Below, in pieces: positions 29,008-38,283 of a stretch of DNA of 64,000 bases (position 1 is its first letter; every line of letters begins with the position of its first letter). Source of the DNA: Streptomyces triticisoli (GTDB lineage: Bacteria; Actinomycetota; Actinomycetes; Streptomycetales; Streptomycetaceae); contig NZ_QFDQ01000177.1 of NCBI RefSeq assembly GCF_003270085.1, forward strand, positions 27,007-91,006. Reading direction: 5' to 3'. The notes under the pieces are model-generated. The model was not told the origin of the DNA, did not search any database, and worked only from the letters and a program-made list of their open reading frames with translations. Made by a program: the position numbers and the translations under genes.

Positions 29008-29589
29008 GTGCCAAGGATTCGAGCGGCCTCAGTGGCCGAGCACCGGTCGATGCAGCGAGCCGCCCTGCTGGACGCGGCACGGACCCTGCTGTCCGAGGGC
29101 GGGACGGAGACGCTGACCTTCCCGGCCCTGGCCGAGCGGACGGGGCTCGCGCGGTCGTCGGTGTACGAGTATTTCCGGTCACGGGCCGCCGTGGTCGAGG
29201 AGCTGTGCGAGGTCGACTTCCCGGTGTGGGCCGCGGAGGTCTCGGCGGCCATGGCGGCCGTCGACGGACCGGAGGCCAAGGTCGAGGCGTACGTCCGCAA
29301 GCAGCTGGAGCTGGTGGGGGACCAGCGGCACCGGGCCGTCGTGGCGATCTCCGCGAGCGAGCTGGACGCCGGCGCGCGGGAGAAGATCCGGGCCGCGCAC
29401 GGAGGGCTCGTCGCGATGGTCGTCGAGGCACTGGGAGAGCTGGGACACGAGCAGCCTCGCCTCACGGCGATGCTGGTGCAGGGCGTCGTGGACGCGGCTG
29501 TGCGGAGGATTGAGCTGGGGGCCGCGGAGGATCCCGAGCAGATCGCGGAGGCCGCGGTGGGGATGGCCCTGCGGGGGGTGTGCGGCTGA
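29008..29589 (+). CDS. TetR-family regulator
   Basis: A 193-residue TetR/AcrR repressor. The helix-turn-helix is AALLDAARTLLSEGGTETLT, PALAERTGLARSSVYEYF; the rest is a helical ligand domain with an actinobacterial C-terminal domain. I chose GTG 29008 (VPRIRAASVAEHRSM) over GTG 28999 three codons upstream. It lies 51 bases after whiG and may be read through from it. The ligand and targets are unknown. Confidence 0.85.
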   Translation: MPRIRAASVAEHRSMQRAALLDAARTLLSEGGTETLTFPALAERTGLARSSVYEYFRSRAAVVEELCEVDFPVWAAEVSAAMAAVDGPEAKVEAYVRKQLELVGDQRHRAVVAISASELDAGAREKIRAAHGGLVAMVVEALGELGHEQPRLTAMLVQGVVDAAVRRIELGAAEDPEQIAEAAVGMALRGVCG

Positions 29590-29614
29590 GACACCCAGCC
29601 GCGGGCAGAGTCAT

Positions 29615-29702
29615 GCCTCCCCCGTGCTGAACGCCTGGGGGTACCCCCACAAGACTATGGGGGTTCCCCCTGTTCGAGCGGAGTCGAGAACTTGGGGGAG
29701 AA
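29615..29702. repeat. Palindromic intergenic repeat, copy 2
   Basis: It shares with the 17058 element the left end GCCTCCCCC then GTGCTGAACGCCTGGGGG, and the right end CGAGCGGAGTCGAGAACTTG, GGGGAG. The central stem differs (TACCCCCACAAGACTATGGG, then GGTTCCCCC). It sits between the convergent TetR and M23 genes, 26 bases past the TetR stop, and could double as a terminator. An extra partial arm, GAGAGCCTGGGGGAG, follows at 29706-29720. Confidence 0.8.
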
Positions 29703-29756
29703 GCCGAGAGCCTGGGGGAGACATCCCGCAAGCGCGGGCAAGCGCCCCAACCCATC

Positions 29757-30443
29757 TCACCCCACCCCGCCCAGCCACAGCCAGGGAGCACGACTGCCCG
29801 CAGCTACGGCGGCACGGGCCCGCGACTGGCTCGACGGCTGCGGCAATGGCACCCCCAGTACCGGCAGCAGCCTTGTCGGGCCGTTCAACAGCCACGGGGG
29901 GAGCAGCAGCAGAGGATTCAGGTAGGTCTTGGCGCGCAGCAGGCCCCAGTGGACGCACACACCCCCGCAGTGCGACCCCGTCGCCTCCACCGTGCCGATG
30001 ATCGCGCCCGCCGCCACCTCGTCACCCTTCCGTACGGACGCCGTCACCGGCTCGTACGTCGTCCGCAGCGGTGGGTCTCCCGTGCCCGTCAGCTCGATCG
30101 ACACCACGCCTCTTCCGGCCACCGGGCCCGCGAAGAACACCCGCCCCGCCGCCACCGCCCGTACGGGAGCGCCCGGCGGCGCGCCGAGGTCCACGCCCCG
30201 GTGCCCGGGGCCGTAGACCGTCGCCGGCGGCTCCCAGCCCCGTAGCACCGGCGGGCGTACCCCCACGGGCCACGCCCGGCCCACGGCCGGCACCGACGTG
30301 TCCCCTTCGCCCGGACCCGCACCGGCCGGCGGAGCCGGACCGCCGCCGCCCGCCCACGCCACCGAGGCCAGCAGCGCCGCCACGACCCCAGCCGGCAGCC
30401 CCAGCCGGGCACCCGCACCCCGCATCGCACGCATCCGAAACAT
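29757..30443 (-). CDS. Secreted M23-family peptidase (LytM domain)
   Basis: A 228-residue exported protein: N-terminal signal [20 protein letters not shown], a Pro/Gly linker, then an M23 domain with [21 protein letters not shown] (zinc-binding H and D) and [13 protein letters not shown] (zinc ligand in the last H). The usual catalytic HxH is CVH here, a variant common in actinomycetes. C-terminal residues after [10 protein letters not shown] are hydrophobic and Pro-rich. M23 enzymes cut peptidoglycan crosslinks or are inactive activators of amidases. ATG 30443 follows GGTGGG. Confidence 0.82.
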   Translation of the reverse strand: MFRMRAMRGAGARLGLPAGVVAALLASVAWAGGGGPAPPAGAGPGEGDTSVPAVGRAWPVGVRPPVLRGWEPPATVYGPGHRGVDLGAPPGAPVRAVAAGRVFFAGPVAGRGVVSIELTGTGDPPLRTTYEPVTASVRKGDEVAAGAIIGTVEATGSHCGGVCVHWGLLRAKTYLNPLLLLPPWLLNGPTRLLPVLGVPLPQPSSQSRARAAVAAGSRAPWLWLGGVG

Positions 30444-30484
30444 GCGCCCACCGTCCCGTACCCCCGCCGGACCCGGCCGGGGCC

Positions 30485-30511
30485 TGTGGACAACTCGCCG
30501 GTTGTGGACAG
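30485..30511. promoter_or_regulatory. Two direct-repeat DnaA boxes in the M23-rpsB intergenic region
   Basis: TGTGGACAA (30485-30493, the complement of the perfect box TTGTCCACA) and TGTGGACAG (30503-30511, CTGTCCACA) stand 18 bases apart in the same orientation. They lie just upstream of a -10-like TACACT (30541-30546) and 205-230 bases before rpsB. Confidence 0.5.
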
Positions 30512-30715
30512 CGGCGTCACCCGGGGCCTCCCAAGTCCCGTACACTTCTGATGGCGACCCGGGCCACCGGGTCGACTTCGCACGCCCCGACACGGACCGG
30601 CAACGGCCGTTGTCAGCGCCTCTCGGTCCCTCGTGGCACGGCGCATTGCGGGCGTCAGGCGCGGAAGCCGTCCGGCATCCGCGGCACAACCGAGAAACTC
30701 AAGGAGAGTACGGCC

Positions 30716-31627
30716 ATGGCCGTCGTCACGATGCGGGAGCTGCTGGAGAGCGGCGTCCACTTCGGTCACCAGACCCGCCGTTGGAACCCGAAGATGAAGC
30801 GCTTCATCTTCACCGAGCGCAACGGCATCTACATCATCGACCTGCTCCAGTCGCTGTCGTACATCGACCGCGCCTACGAGTTCGTCAAGGAGACCGTCGC
30901 CCACGGTGGCACGGTCATGTTCGTCGGTACGAAGAAGCAGGCGCAGGAGGCCATCGCCGAGCAGGCCACCCGCGTCGGCATGCCCTACGTCAACCAGCGC
31001 TGGCTGGGCGGCATGCTCACCAACTTCTCGACCGTCTACAAGCGTCTGCAGCGCCTGAAGGAGCTCGAGCAGATCGACTTCGAGGACGTCGCGGCCTCCG
31101 GTCTGACCAAGAAGGAGCTCCTGGTCCTCTCCCGCGAGAAGGCCAAGCTGGAGAAGACCCTCGGCGGTATCCGCGAGATGCAGAAGGTGCCGAGCGCCGT
31201 CTGGATCGTGGACACCAAGAAGGAGCACATCGCGGTCGGCGAGGCCCGCAAGCTCAACATCCCGGTCGTCGCCATCCTCGACACCAACTGCGACCCCGAC
31301 GAGGTCGACTACAAGATCCCGGGCAACGACGACGCGATCCGCTCCGTCACCCTGCTCACCCGTGTGATCGCCGACGCCGTCGCCGAGGGCCTCATCGCCC
31401 GCTCCGGCGCCGCCGGTGAGAAGGGCGAGAAGGCCGCGGGCGAGCCGCTCGCCGAGTGGGAGCGCGACCTGCTCGAGGGTGAGAAGAAGGCCGCTGCCGA
31501 GGCCGCCGCTCCGGCCGCCGAGGCTGCTCCGGCTGCCGAGGCTGCTCCGGCCGCCGAGGCTGCTCCGGCCGCCGAGGCGGAGAAGCCGGCCGAGGCCGCT
31601 CCGGCCACCGAGGGCGAGCAGGCCTGA
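30716..31627 (+). CDS. rpsB: 30S ribosomal protein S2
   Basis: A 303-residue S2. The start [20 protein letters not shown] and the motifs [26 protein letters not shown] and [11 protein letters not shown] are diagnostic. The C-terminal ~35 residues are an Ala/Glu/Pro tail built from three near-identical 18-base units (31514-31567, each coding AAEAAP). ATG 30716 is preceded by AAGGAGA. Confidence 0.97.
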   Translation: MAVVTMRELLESGVHFGHQTRRWNPKMKRFIFTERNGIYIIDLLQSLSYIDRAYEFVKETVAHGGTVMFVGTKKQAQEAIAEQATRVGMPYVNQRWLGGMLTNFSTVYKRLQRLKELEQIDFEDVAASGLTKKELLVLSREKAKLEKTLGGIREMQKVPSAVWIVDTKKEHIAVGEARKLNIPVVAILDTNCDPDEVDYKIPGNDDAIRSVTLLTRVIADAVAEGLIARSGAAGEKGEKAAGEPLAEWERDLLEGEKKAAAEAAAPAAEAAPAAEAAPAAEAAPAAEAEKPAEAAPATEGEQA

Positions 31628-31646
31628 CCCGTCAGCGTCAGCGTTG

Positions 31647-31682
31647 ACGGCGGGAGCGGGGGCATGAAACCGCTCCCGCCGT
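31647..31682 (+). terminator. Hairpin between rpsB and tsf
   Basis: A 13-bp perfect stem (ACGGCGGGAGCGG and its complement), 20 bases after the rpsB stop, probably attenuates transcription into tsf. Confidence 0.75.
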
Positions 31683-31795
31683 TCACCCGTGGGTCAGCGG
31701 TGCGTCGGCGAACCTCTCTCCAGGGGATGTCCCCCGGGGACTCGCAGGCCCCCTGACCTTCGATCTTCCAGACCTCGAGAAAGATTCACAGACTC

Positions 31796-32632
31796 ATGGC
31801 GAACTACACCGCCGCCGATGTCAAGAAGCTCCGCGAGCTCACCGGCGCCGGCATGATGGACTGCAAGAAGGCGCTGGACGAGGCCGAGGGCAACGTCGAG
31901 AAGGCCGTCGAGGCGCTGCGCATCAGGGGCCAGAAGGGCGTCGCCAAGCGCGAGAGCCGCTCCGCCGAGAACGGCGCCGTGGTCTCGATCATCGCCGACG
32001 ACAACTCCTCCGGTGTCCTCGTCGAGCTGAAGTGCGAGACGGACTTCGTCGCCAAGGGCGACAGGTTCCAGGCCGTGGCCCGGACCATCGCCGAGCACGT
32101 CGCCAAGACCTCTCCGGCCGACCTCGAGGCCCTGCTGGCCTCCGAGATCGAGTCCGGCAAGACCGTCCAGGCGTACGTGGACGAGGCCAACGCCAACCTC
32201 GGCGAGAAGATCGTCCTGGACCGCTTCGCGCAGTTCTCCGACGGCTTCGTGACCGCGTACATGCACCGCACGATGCCCGACCTGCCCCCGCAGATCGGTG
32301 TCCTCGTCGAGTTCGACAAGCCGAACGCCGAGGTTGCCAAGGGCGTCGCCCAGCACATCGCCGCCTTCGCGCCGCAGTACCTTTCCAAGGAGGACGTGCC
32401 GGCCGACGTCGTCGAGTCCGAGCGCCGTATCGCCGAGGAGACCACCCGCGCCGAGGGCAAGCCCGAGGCCGCGATCGCCAAGATCGTCGAGGGTCGTCTG
32501 AACGGCTTCTTCAAGGACGCCACGCTGCTTGGCCAGGCGTACGCGCTCGACCAGAAGAAGTCGGTCCAGAAGGTTCTGGACGAGGCCGGTGTCACCCTGA
32601 AGCGCTTCACGCGCATCAAGGTCGGCATCTGA
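31796..32632 (+). CDS. tsf: Elongation factor Ts
   Basis: EF-Ts recycles EF-Tu-GDP. The 278-residue protein starts ANYTAADVKKLRELTGAGMM, followed by DCKKALDEAEGN (UBA-like N domain) and the dimerisation signature ELKCETDFVAKGDRF. It ends LKRFTRIKVGI. It follows rpsB as in nearly all bacteria. Confidence 0.97.
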   Translation: MANYTAADVKKLRELTGAGMMDCKKALDEAEGNVEKAVEALRIRGQKGVAKRESRSAENGAVVSIIADDNSSGVLVELKCETDFVAKGDRFQAVARTIAEHVAKTSPADLEALLASEIESGKTVQAYVDEANANLGEKIVLDRFAQFSDGFVTAYMHRTMPDLPPQIGVLVEFDKPNAEVAKGVAQHIAAFAPQYLSKEDVPADVVESERRIAEETTRAEGKPEAAIAKIVEGRLNGFFKDATLLGQAYALDQKKSVQKVLDEAGVTLKRFTRIKVGI

Positions 32633-32754
32633 GAGTCTCAGGTCCGTACCGCGACGGACGCCCGACCCGGATAGGGTCGACAGCAGTCGTCCACCTCGCG
32701 CGCGTATGCCGTCACGTACACGCGCGCGTGGGGCGACAGCAGAACTGACGAGGA

Positions 32755-32801
32755 GGCCATTGCCGCTGCATGGGATGCGAAACGCCCCACCGGCAATGGC
32801 C
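32755..32801 (+). terminator. Leader hairpin between tsf and pyrH
   Basis: GGCCATTGCCG (32755-32765) and its exact complement (32791-32801) form an 11-bp stem with a 25-base loop, 39 bases before the pyrH ATG. It may end tsf transcription or act as an attenuator in the pyrH leader. Confidence 0.55.
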
Positions 32802-32839
32802 TTCTTCGCATGTGCACCACGTAACAGAGGCGGGATCTC

Positions 32840-33598
32840 ATGACCACCAAGGCCCAGAAGAGCGACGACGGCAAAGTAACCGGCCGGTTTCTGCTGAAGC
32901 TGTCCGGAGAGGCATTCTCCGGCGGCGGGGGCCTGGGCGTCGACCCGGACGTGGTGCACGCCATCGCCCGTGAGATCGCTGCCGTCGTACGGGACGGCGC
33001 GCAGATCGCGGTCGTGATCGGCGGCGGCAACTTCTTCCGCGGTGCCGAACTCCAGCAGCGCGGCATGGACCGTGCCCGCTCGGACTACATGGGCATGCTC
33101 GGCACCGTGATGAACTGCCTCGCCCTTCAGGACTTCCTGGAGAAGGAGGGCATCGACAGCCGGGTCCAGACCGCCATCACCATGGGCCAGGTCGCCGAGC
33201 CGTACATCCCGCTGCGTGCCGTGCGCCACCTGGAGAAGGGCCGCGTGGTCATCTTCGGCGCCGGTATGGGCATGCCGTACTTCTCCACCGACACCACCGC
33301 CGCCCAGCGCGCCCTGGAAATCGACGCCGAGGCGCTGCTCATGGGTAAGAACGGGGTGGACGGGGTTTACGACTCCGACCCGAAGGCCAACCCGGACGCC
33401 GTGAAGTTCGACTCGCTCGGCTACGGCGAGGTCATCACACGCGACCTGAAGGTCGCCGACGCCACGGCGATCACGCTGTGCCGCGACAACAGGCTTCCGA
33501 TCGTCGTCTTCGAACTTCTGACGGAGGGCAATATCGCCCGGGCCGTCAAGGGTGAGAAGATCGGCACGCTTGTGGGTGACCAAGGCAGCCGGGACTGA
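32840..33598 (+). CDS. pyrH: UMP kinase
   Basis: PyrH phosphorylates UMP to UDP in pyrimidine synthesis. The 252-residue amino-acid-kinase fold protein shows [60 protein letters not shown] and [34 protein letters not shown] ribosome region precedes ATG 32840. Confidence 0.96.
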   Translation: MTTKAQKSDDGKVTGRFLLKLSGEAFSGGGGLGVDPDVVHAIAREIAAVVRDGAQIAVVIGGGNFFRGAELQQRGMDRARSDYMGMLGTVMNCLALQDFLEKEGIDSRVQTAITMGQVAEPYIPLRAVRHLEKGRVVIFGAGMGMPYFSTDTTAAQRALEIDAEALLMGKNGVDGVYDSDPKANPDAVKFDSLGYGEVITRDLKVADATAITLCRDNRLPIVVFELLTEGNIARAVKGEKIGTLVGDQGSRD

Positions 33599-33787
33599 CC
33601 GGCGTACCCCGACCGGGGTTCGCCGGGAGGACACCTGTCCGGAGGACGGACGGGACGGACCCTGGCCGGGGGATGGACAATGTCCCGTCGGTCGGGAACC
33701 GTGCAGGAAGAAGACGCGACGCAGCCGGCCGCCGGGCCCCGACAAGGAACCGCAGCCGGGCCTACTCAAGACACGCAGGAGCAAGTG

Positions 33788-34345
33788 GTGATCGAAGAGA
33801 CCCTCCTCGAAGCCGAGGAGAAAATGGAGAAGGCCGTCGTGGTCGCCAAGGAGGACTTCGCCGCGATCCGCACCGGCCGTGCGCACCCGGCGATGTTCAA
33901 CAAGATCGTGGCCGACTACTACGGCGCGCTGACGCCGATCAACCAGCTGGCCTCGTTCTCCGTGCCCGAGCCGCGCATGGCCGTGGTGACGCCGTTCGAC
34001 AAGAGCGCGCTGCGCAACATCGAGCAGGCGATCCGCGACTCCGACCTGGGCGTCAACCCGAGCAACGACGGCAACATCATCCGGGTGGTGTTCCCCGAGC
34101 TGACCGAGGAGCGCCGGCGGGAGTTCATCAAGGTCGCCAAGACCAAGGGTGAGGACGCCAAGGTCTCCATCCGCGCCGTGCGCCGCAAGGCCAAGGACGC
34201 CATCGACAAGCTGATCAAGGACGGCGAGGTCGGTGAGGACGAGGGCCGTCGTGCGGAGAAGGAGCTCGACGACACCACCGCGAAGTACGTGGCGCAGGTG
34301 GACGAGCTCCTGAAGCACAAGGAAGCGGAACTGCTCGAGATCTGA
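33788..34345 (+). CDS. frr: Ribosome recycling factor
   Basis: RRF splits ribosomes after termination. The 185-residue protein has [57 protein letters not shown] and a C-terminal [23 protein letters not shown] 33788 has AGGAG at 33777-33781 and gives the usual length. Its stop overlaps cdsA. Confidence 0.96.
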   Translation: MIEETLLEAEEKMEKAVVVAKEDFAAIRTGRAHPAMFNKIVADYYGALTPINQLASFSVPEPRMAVVTPFDKSALRNIEQAIRDSDLGVNPSNDGNIIRVVFPELTEERRREFIKVAKTKGEDAKVSIRAVRRKAKDAIDKLIKDGEVGEDEGRRAEKELDDTTAKYVAQVDELLKHKEAELLEI

Positions 34346-35529
34346 TGAACGACTCTTCCTGGGGAGCGCCGCGGCAGGCCGGGTACTGGGGGCCCGCGGA
34401 TCGGTCACCTGCCCAGGGACCCCTCCCGGGGGTCGCCCCGACGGGTCCCGCCTACGATGCGCATGACGCCCAGCGGACCCGCCCCATGCCCCTCGTGCCC
34501 GACGGGCCCGCCCACGGCGGAATCCAGGATGACGACCCGGGGGCTGCTCGGCCGGGCGGCCCCTCGTTCGGCGACGGCACGCCTCAGCAGCCGTACCACC
34601 CGCCGCAGCAGCGGCCTTACGACACGCCGCGGACGTCCTCCCACGGGGCGCCGCAGAATCCGGAGCCCATGCCCGACGCCCCGCAGCCGGCGCCCGCGCC
34701 GGCACCGCAGAAGAAGAGCGCGGGGCGCGACCTGGGCGCCGCCATAGGCGTCGGGGTCGGGCTCGGCGTGGTGATCGTCGCGTCGCTGTTCGTCGTCAAG
34801 ACCGTGTTCGTGGGTGTCATCGCGATCGCGGTCGTGGTGGGGCTGTGGGAGCTCACCAAGCGGCTGGAGGAGCGCAAGGGCATCAAGGCGCCGCTCGTGC
34901 CGCTGGCGGTCGGCGGAGCGGCCATGGTGGTCGCCGGGTACGCGCGGGGGGCCGAGGGGGCCTGGGTGGCGATGGCGCTGACCGCGCTCGCCGTCCTGGT
35001 CTGGCGGATGACACAGCCGCCGGAGGGCTACCTCAAGGACGTCACGGCCGGTGTGTTCGCGGCGTTCTACGTGCCGTTCCTGGCCACGTTCGTGGCGATG
35101 ATGCTGGCCGCGGACGACGGGCCCCGCCGTGTGATGACCTTCCTCGTCCTCACGGTGGTCAGCGACACGGGCGCGTACGCCGTCGGCTGGCGCTTCGGGC
35201 GGCGCAAGCTCGCCCCGCGCATCAGTCCCGGCAAGACCCGCGAGGGCCTGTTCGGCGCGGTCGCCTTCGCGATGGTGGCGGGCGCGCTGTGCATGCAGTT
35301 CCTGATCGAGGGCGGCGCCTGGTGGCAGGGCCTCCTCCTCGGCCTCGCGGTCGCCATCAGCGCGACCCTGGGCGACCTCGGCGAGTCCATGATCAAACGT
35401 GACCTGGGCATCAAGGACATGGGCACCCTGCTGCCGGGCCACGGGGGCATCATGGACCGCCTGGACTCGCTCCTGCCCACGGCCCCGGTGGTCTGGTTGC
35501 TGCTGGTGATCTTCGTCGGCAGCGGCTGA
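34345..35529 (+). CDS. cdsA: Phosphatidate cytidylyltransferase
   Basis: CdsA makes CDP-diacylglycerol from phosphatidate and CTP, the branch point for all phospholipids. The 394-residue protein has a ~125-residue Pro/Gln-rich cytoplasmic head not found in enteric CdsA, then about eight membrane helices and the family signature running from LGDLGESMIKRDLGIKDMGT to LLPGHGGIMDRLDSLL near the C-terminus. ATG overlaps the frr stop (TGATG). Confidence 0.94.
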   Translation: MNDSSWGAPRQAGYWGPADRSPAQGPLPGVAPTGPAYDAHDAQRTRPMPLVPDGPAHGGIQDDDPGAARPGGPSFGDGTPQQPYHPPQQRPYDTPRTSSHGAPQNPEPMPDAPQPAPAPAPQKKSAGRDLGAAIGVGVGLGVVIVASLFVVKTVFVGVIAIAVVVGLWELTKRLEERKGIKAPLVPLAVGGAAMVVAGYARGAEGAWVAMALTALAVLVWRMTQPPEGYLKDVTAGVFAAFYVPFLATFVAMMLAADDGPRRVMTFLVLTVVSDTGAYAVGWRFGRRKLAPRISPGKTREGLFGAVAFAMVAGALCMQFLIEGGAWWQGLLLGLAVAISATLGDLGESMIKRDLGIKDMGTLLPGHGGIMDRLDSLLPTAPVVWLLLVIFVGSG

Positions 35530-35551
35530 CCCACCCGGAACACATGCGCAC

Positions 35552-35578
35552 GGGCCCCCACCCGCCGGGTGGGGGCCC
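35552..35578 (+). terminator. cdsA terminator
   Basis: A 12-bp perfect stem (GGGCCCCCACCC and its complement) with a 3-base loop starts 23 bases past the cdsA stop. Confidence 0.8.
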
Positions 35579-35630
35579 GCCGGCGTCCTGGGCATGGGCC
35601 GCCCATCGCGCCCGCCGATAAGATCCCGGC

Positions 35631-35807
35631 ATGGGGCGGGCTCGGCTGGGGGACGACGGCAGATACCACGGCGACCTGCTGTGCCGCTGGTGCGATGCCC
35701 TCATCAACCAGGACGGACGGCGCAGACCGCGGCGCTACTGCAACGGTCGGCACCGGACGAAGACGTACCTCTCCTGGATCGGCGCACTGATCGCAGGCCT
35801 CTTCTGA
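35631..35807 (+). CDS. 58-residue Cys/Arg-rich small protein
   Basis: ATG 35631 opens 58 codons ending TGA at 35807. The third codon position is almost entirely G or C, as in real Streptomyces genes. The sequence has LLCRWCDALINQDGRRRPRR then YCNGRHRTKTYLSW, that is CxxC followed 17 residues later by CxxxH, which could form a small zinc knuckle. The last 12 residues (WIGALIAGLF) are hydrophobic. The 5' region is GATAAGATCCCGGC with no strong ribosome site. It lies between the cdsA terminator and rlmN. I do not recognise a family and give no function. Confidence 0.6.
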   Translation: MGRARLGDDGRYHGDLLCRWCDALINQDGRRRPRRYCNGRHRTKTYLSWIGALIAGLF

Positions 35808-35820
35808 CCCGGCCACCGGG

Positions 35821-35829
35821 TTGTCCACA
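35821..35829. promoter_or_regulatory. DnaA box (TTGTCCACA) upstream of rlmN
   Basis: A perfect TTGTCCACA, 45 bases before the rlmN start, in the position of the promoter -35 region. Confidence 0.5.
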
Positions 35830-35873
35830 GCCGATCGGGGCCACCCCAGCGGATCTGCGACACTGGTACCACC

Positions 35874-36980
35874 ATGCCCAAGCCCGGAGAACTCACCTTT
35901 GTCGCCCCGCGCGGAGTCAAGAAGCCGCCGCGGCACCTTGCCGATCTGTCGCCTGCCGAGCGCAAGGAGGCTGTGGCGGCGATCGGCGAGAAGCCGTTTC
36001 GTGCCCGGCAGCTCTCGCAGCACTACTTCGCGCGGTACGCGCACGACCCGGAGCAGTGGACCGACATCCCCGCCGGGTCCCGAGCCAAGCTCCAGGAGGC
36101 GCTGCTTCCGGAGTTGATGACGGTCGTACGGCATCTGTCGACCGACCAGGGCACCACCCGCAAGACCCTGTGGCGGCTGTTCGACGGCACGCTCGTGGAG
36201 TCGGTGCTGATGCGCTACCCGGACCGGGTGACCATGTGCATCAGCTCGCAGGCAGGCTGCGGCATGAACTGCCCGTTCTGCGCCACCGGACAGGCCGGCC
36301 TCGACCGCAACCTGTCGACCGCCGAGATCGTGCACCAGATCGTCGACGGCATGCGCGCCCTGCGCGACGGCGAGGTCCCCGGGGGTCCGGCCCGGCTGTC
36401 CAACATCGTCTTCATGGGCATGGGCGAACCGCTCGCCAACTACAACCGCGTCGTCGCCGCCATCCGCGCCCTGACCGCCCCCGAGCCGGACGGCCTCGGG
36501 CTGTCCCAGCGCGGGATCACCGTCTCGACGGTGGGCCTGGTCCCGGCGATCCACCGGTTGGCCGACGAGGACTTCAAGTGCCGGCTCGCCATCTCCCTGC
36601 ACGCCCCCGACGACGAGCTGCGCGACACCCTCGTGCCCGTCAACACACGGTGGAAGGTACGGGAGGTGCTGGACGCCGGCTTCGAGTACACCGCCAGGTC
36701 CGGGCGCCGGCTCTCCATCGAGTACGCGCTGATCCGGGACATCAACGACCAGGCGTGGCGCGGTGACCGGCTCGGCCGGCTGCTCAAGGGCAGGCCGGTG
36801 CACGTCAACCTCATCCCGCTCAACCCGACCCCCGGCTCCCAGTGGACCGCCTCCCGGCCCGAGGACGAGAAGGCGTTCGTCGAGGCCATCGCCGCCCACG
36901 GAGTGCCGGTGACCATCCGGGACACCCGCGGCCAGGAGATCGACGGGGCGTGCGGACAGCTGGCTGCGACCGAGCGATAA
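35874..36980 (+). CDS. rlmN: 23S rRNA / tRNA m2A methyltransferase RlmN
   Basis: RlmN is a radical SAM enzyme that methylates C2 of A2503 in 23S rRNA and A37 in tRNA. At 368 residues it has [16 protein letters not shown], the Fe-S motif CGMNCPFC in [29 protein letters not shown], and the C-terminal cysteine in [18 protein letters not shown] 35874 gives the conserved start PKPGELTF. Confidence 0.96.
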   Translation: MPKPGELTFVAPRGVKKPPRHLADLSPAERKEAVAAIGEKPFRARQLSQHYFARYAHDPEQWTDIPAGSRAKLQEALLPELMTVVRHLSTDQGTTRKTLWRLFDGTLVESVLMRYPDRVTMCISSQAGCGMNCPFCATGQAGLDRNLSTAEIVHQIVDGMRALRDGEVPGGPARLSNIVFMGMGEPLANYNRVVAAIRALTAPEPDGLGLSQRGITVSTVGLVPAIHRLADEDFKCRLAISLHAPDDELRDTLVPVNTRWKVREVLDAGFEYTARSGRRLSIEYALIRDINDQAWRGDRLGRLLKGRPVHVNLIPLNPTPGSQWTASRPEDEKAFVEAIAAHGVPVTIRDTRGQEIDGACGQLAATER

Positions 36981-37019
36981 CCGGACGGTACCCTTGGGGC
37001 CGTACACATCTTCATATTC

Positions 37020-37105
37020 CGACAGGGGAGCGCCACAGCGCTGAGAGTGCGGCACCGGCCGCAGACCCTCTGAACCTCGCCCAGGTCATTCTGGATAGGG
37101 AGTTC
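37020..37105 (+). promoter_or_regulatory. TPP (thiamine pyrophosphate) riboswitch
   Basis: The THI-box landmarks are present in order: GGGGAGCGCC (37025-37034), GCTGAGAGTGCGG (37040-37052), CCGCAGACCCTCTGAACCT (37059-37077) and, distally, CTGGATAGGGAG (37091-37102). It lies 96 bases before the thiB start. In Streptomyces these act mostly by hiding the ribosome site when TPP binds. Confidence 0.92.
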
Positions 37106-37200
37106 GGTCAACACTCGAGCTGTTGCGCCCTGCCCGGGCATCCCTCGCGGATCCCGGGCAGGGCCGCGTCTCCTCCTGGCCAACCCAGGAGCAAAATCCA

Positions 37201-38283
37201 GTGCACACCAAGACGTTCGTCGCCATCGCGGTCGGGCTCGGCCTGGTCACACTGTCCGCGTGCGGATCGTCGAACGGCAAGAACACCTCGTCGTCCGCGG
37301 ACACCAAGACCGTGACCCTGGTCAGCCACAACTCGTGGGCCGCCTCCAAGAACGTCATCGCGGACTTCGAGAAGCGGTCCGGCTACACCGTCAAGGTCCT
37401 CGAGGCCGGTGACGCCGGCGAGGCCGTCAACAAGGCCATTCTCACCAAGGACCACCCGCAGGGCGACGTCTTCTTCGGCGTCGACAACACCCTGCTGTCC
37501 CGGGCCCTGGACAACGGGCTGTTCCAGCCGTACCGGCCCAAGGGCTCCGACCTGGTCCTGCCCCAGTACCGGACCGATCAGACGAAGCACCGGGTCACGC
37601 CGATCGACTCCGGCGACATCTGCGTCAACTACGACAAGAAGTACTTCGCCGACCGCAAGCTGGCCCCGCCGGCCACCTTCGACGACCTCGTCAAGCCGCA
37701 GTACAAGAACCTCCTCGTCACCGAGAACGCCGCCACCTCCTCGCCCGGTCTCGGCTTCCTGCTCGGCACCGCCGCCCGTTACGGCGACGAGGGCTGGCAG
37801 GACTACTGGAAGAAGCTCAAGGCCAACGGCGTCAAGGTCGTCGACGGCTGGGACGTGGCCTACAACCAGGAATTCTCCGGCTCCGCCGGCGGCAGGAAGG
37901 CCAAGGGCGACCGGCCGCTGGTCGTCTCCTACGCCTCCTCGCCGCCCGTCGAGGTCGTCTACGCCGAGCCGCGGCCGAAGACCGCGCCCACCGGGGTCGC
38001 GTACGGCACCTGCTTCCGGCAGGTCGAGTACGCCGGACTGCTCAGCAACGCCGCGAACCCCGAGGGAGGCAAGGCGCTCCTCGACTTCCTGCTCACCAAG
38101 GAGTTCCAGGACGACATGCCGCTGAACATGTTCGTCTACCCGGTGCGTGAAGACGCCCAGGTGCCGCCGGAGTTCACCAAGTACGGCCCCCCGGCCGAGA
38201 ACCCCGAGACCATGGCCCCCGGCAAGATCGCCGACAACCGCGACCAGTGGGTCAAGTCGTGGACCTCGCTCGTACTGAAGTAG
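37201..38283 (+). CDS. thiB: Thiamine ABC transporter substrate-binding lipoprotein
   Basis: A 360-residue ThiB-type binding protein, identified by fold pattern and by the upstream TPP riboswitch. The signal peptide ends in lipobox LSAC (FVAIAVGLGLVTLSACGSS); the mature part starts VTLVSHNSWAASKNVIADFE and has DVFFGVDNTLLSRALD and LLSNAANPEGGKALLDF. GTG 37201 follows AGGAGCAAAATCCA. thiP begins inside its 3' end, and thiQ follows. Confidence 0.92.
   Translation: MHTKTFVAIAVGLGLVTLSACGSSNGKNTSSSADTKTVTLVSHNSWAASKNVIADFEKRSGYTVKVLEAGDAGEAVNKAILTKDHPQGDVFFGVDNTLLSRALDNGLFQPYRPKGSDLVLPQYRTDQTKHRVTPIDSGDICVNYDKKYFADRKLAPPATFDDLVKPQYKNLLVTENAATSSPGLGFLLGTAARYGDEGWQDYWKKLKANGVKVVDGWDVAYNQEFSGSAGGRKAKGDRPLVVSYASSPPVEVVYAEPRPKTAPTGVAYGTCFRQVEYAGLLSNAANPEGGKALLDFLLTKEFQDDMPLNMFVYPVREDAQVPPEFTKYGPPAENPETMAPGKIADNRDQWVKSWTSLVLK

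Noticed and set aside
29008..29589. The TetR gene here as the repressor for the 51014 palindrome
   Set aside because: It is 21 kb away and no copy of the palindrome was seen near its own promoter, so there is no basis to link them.
31694..34705. 1003-residue minus-strand open frame
   Set aside because: It covers tsf, pyrH, frr and part of cdsA in antisense; composition is that of a shadow frame.
24613..35829. Replication origin suggested by DnaA boxes
   Set aside because: Boxes are single or paired and lie in separate promoters; oriC would have many clustered boxes between dnaA and dnaN, which are absent.
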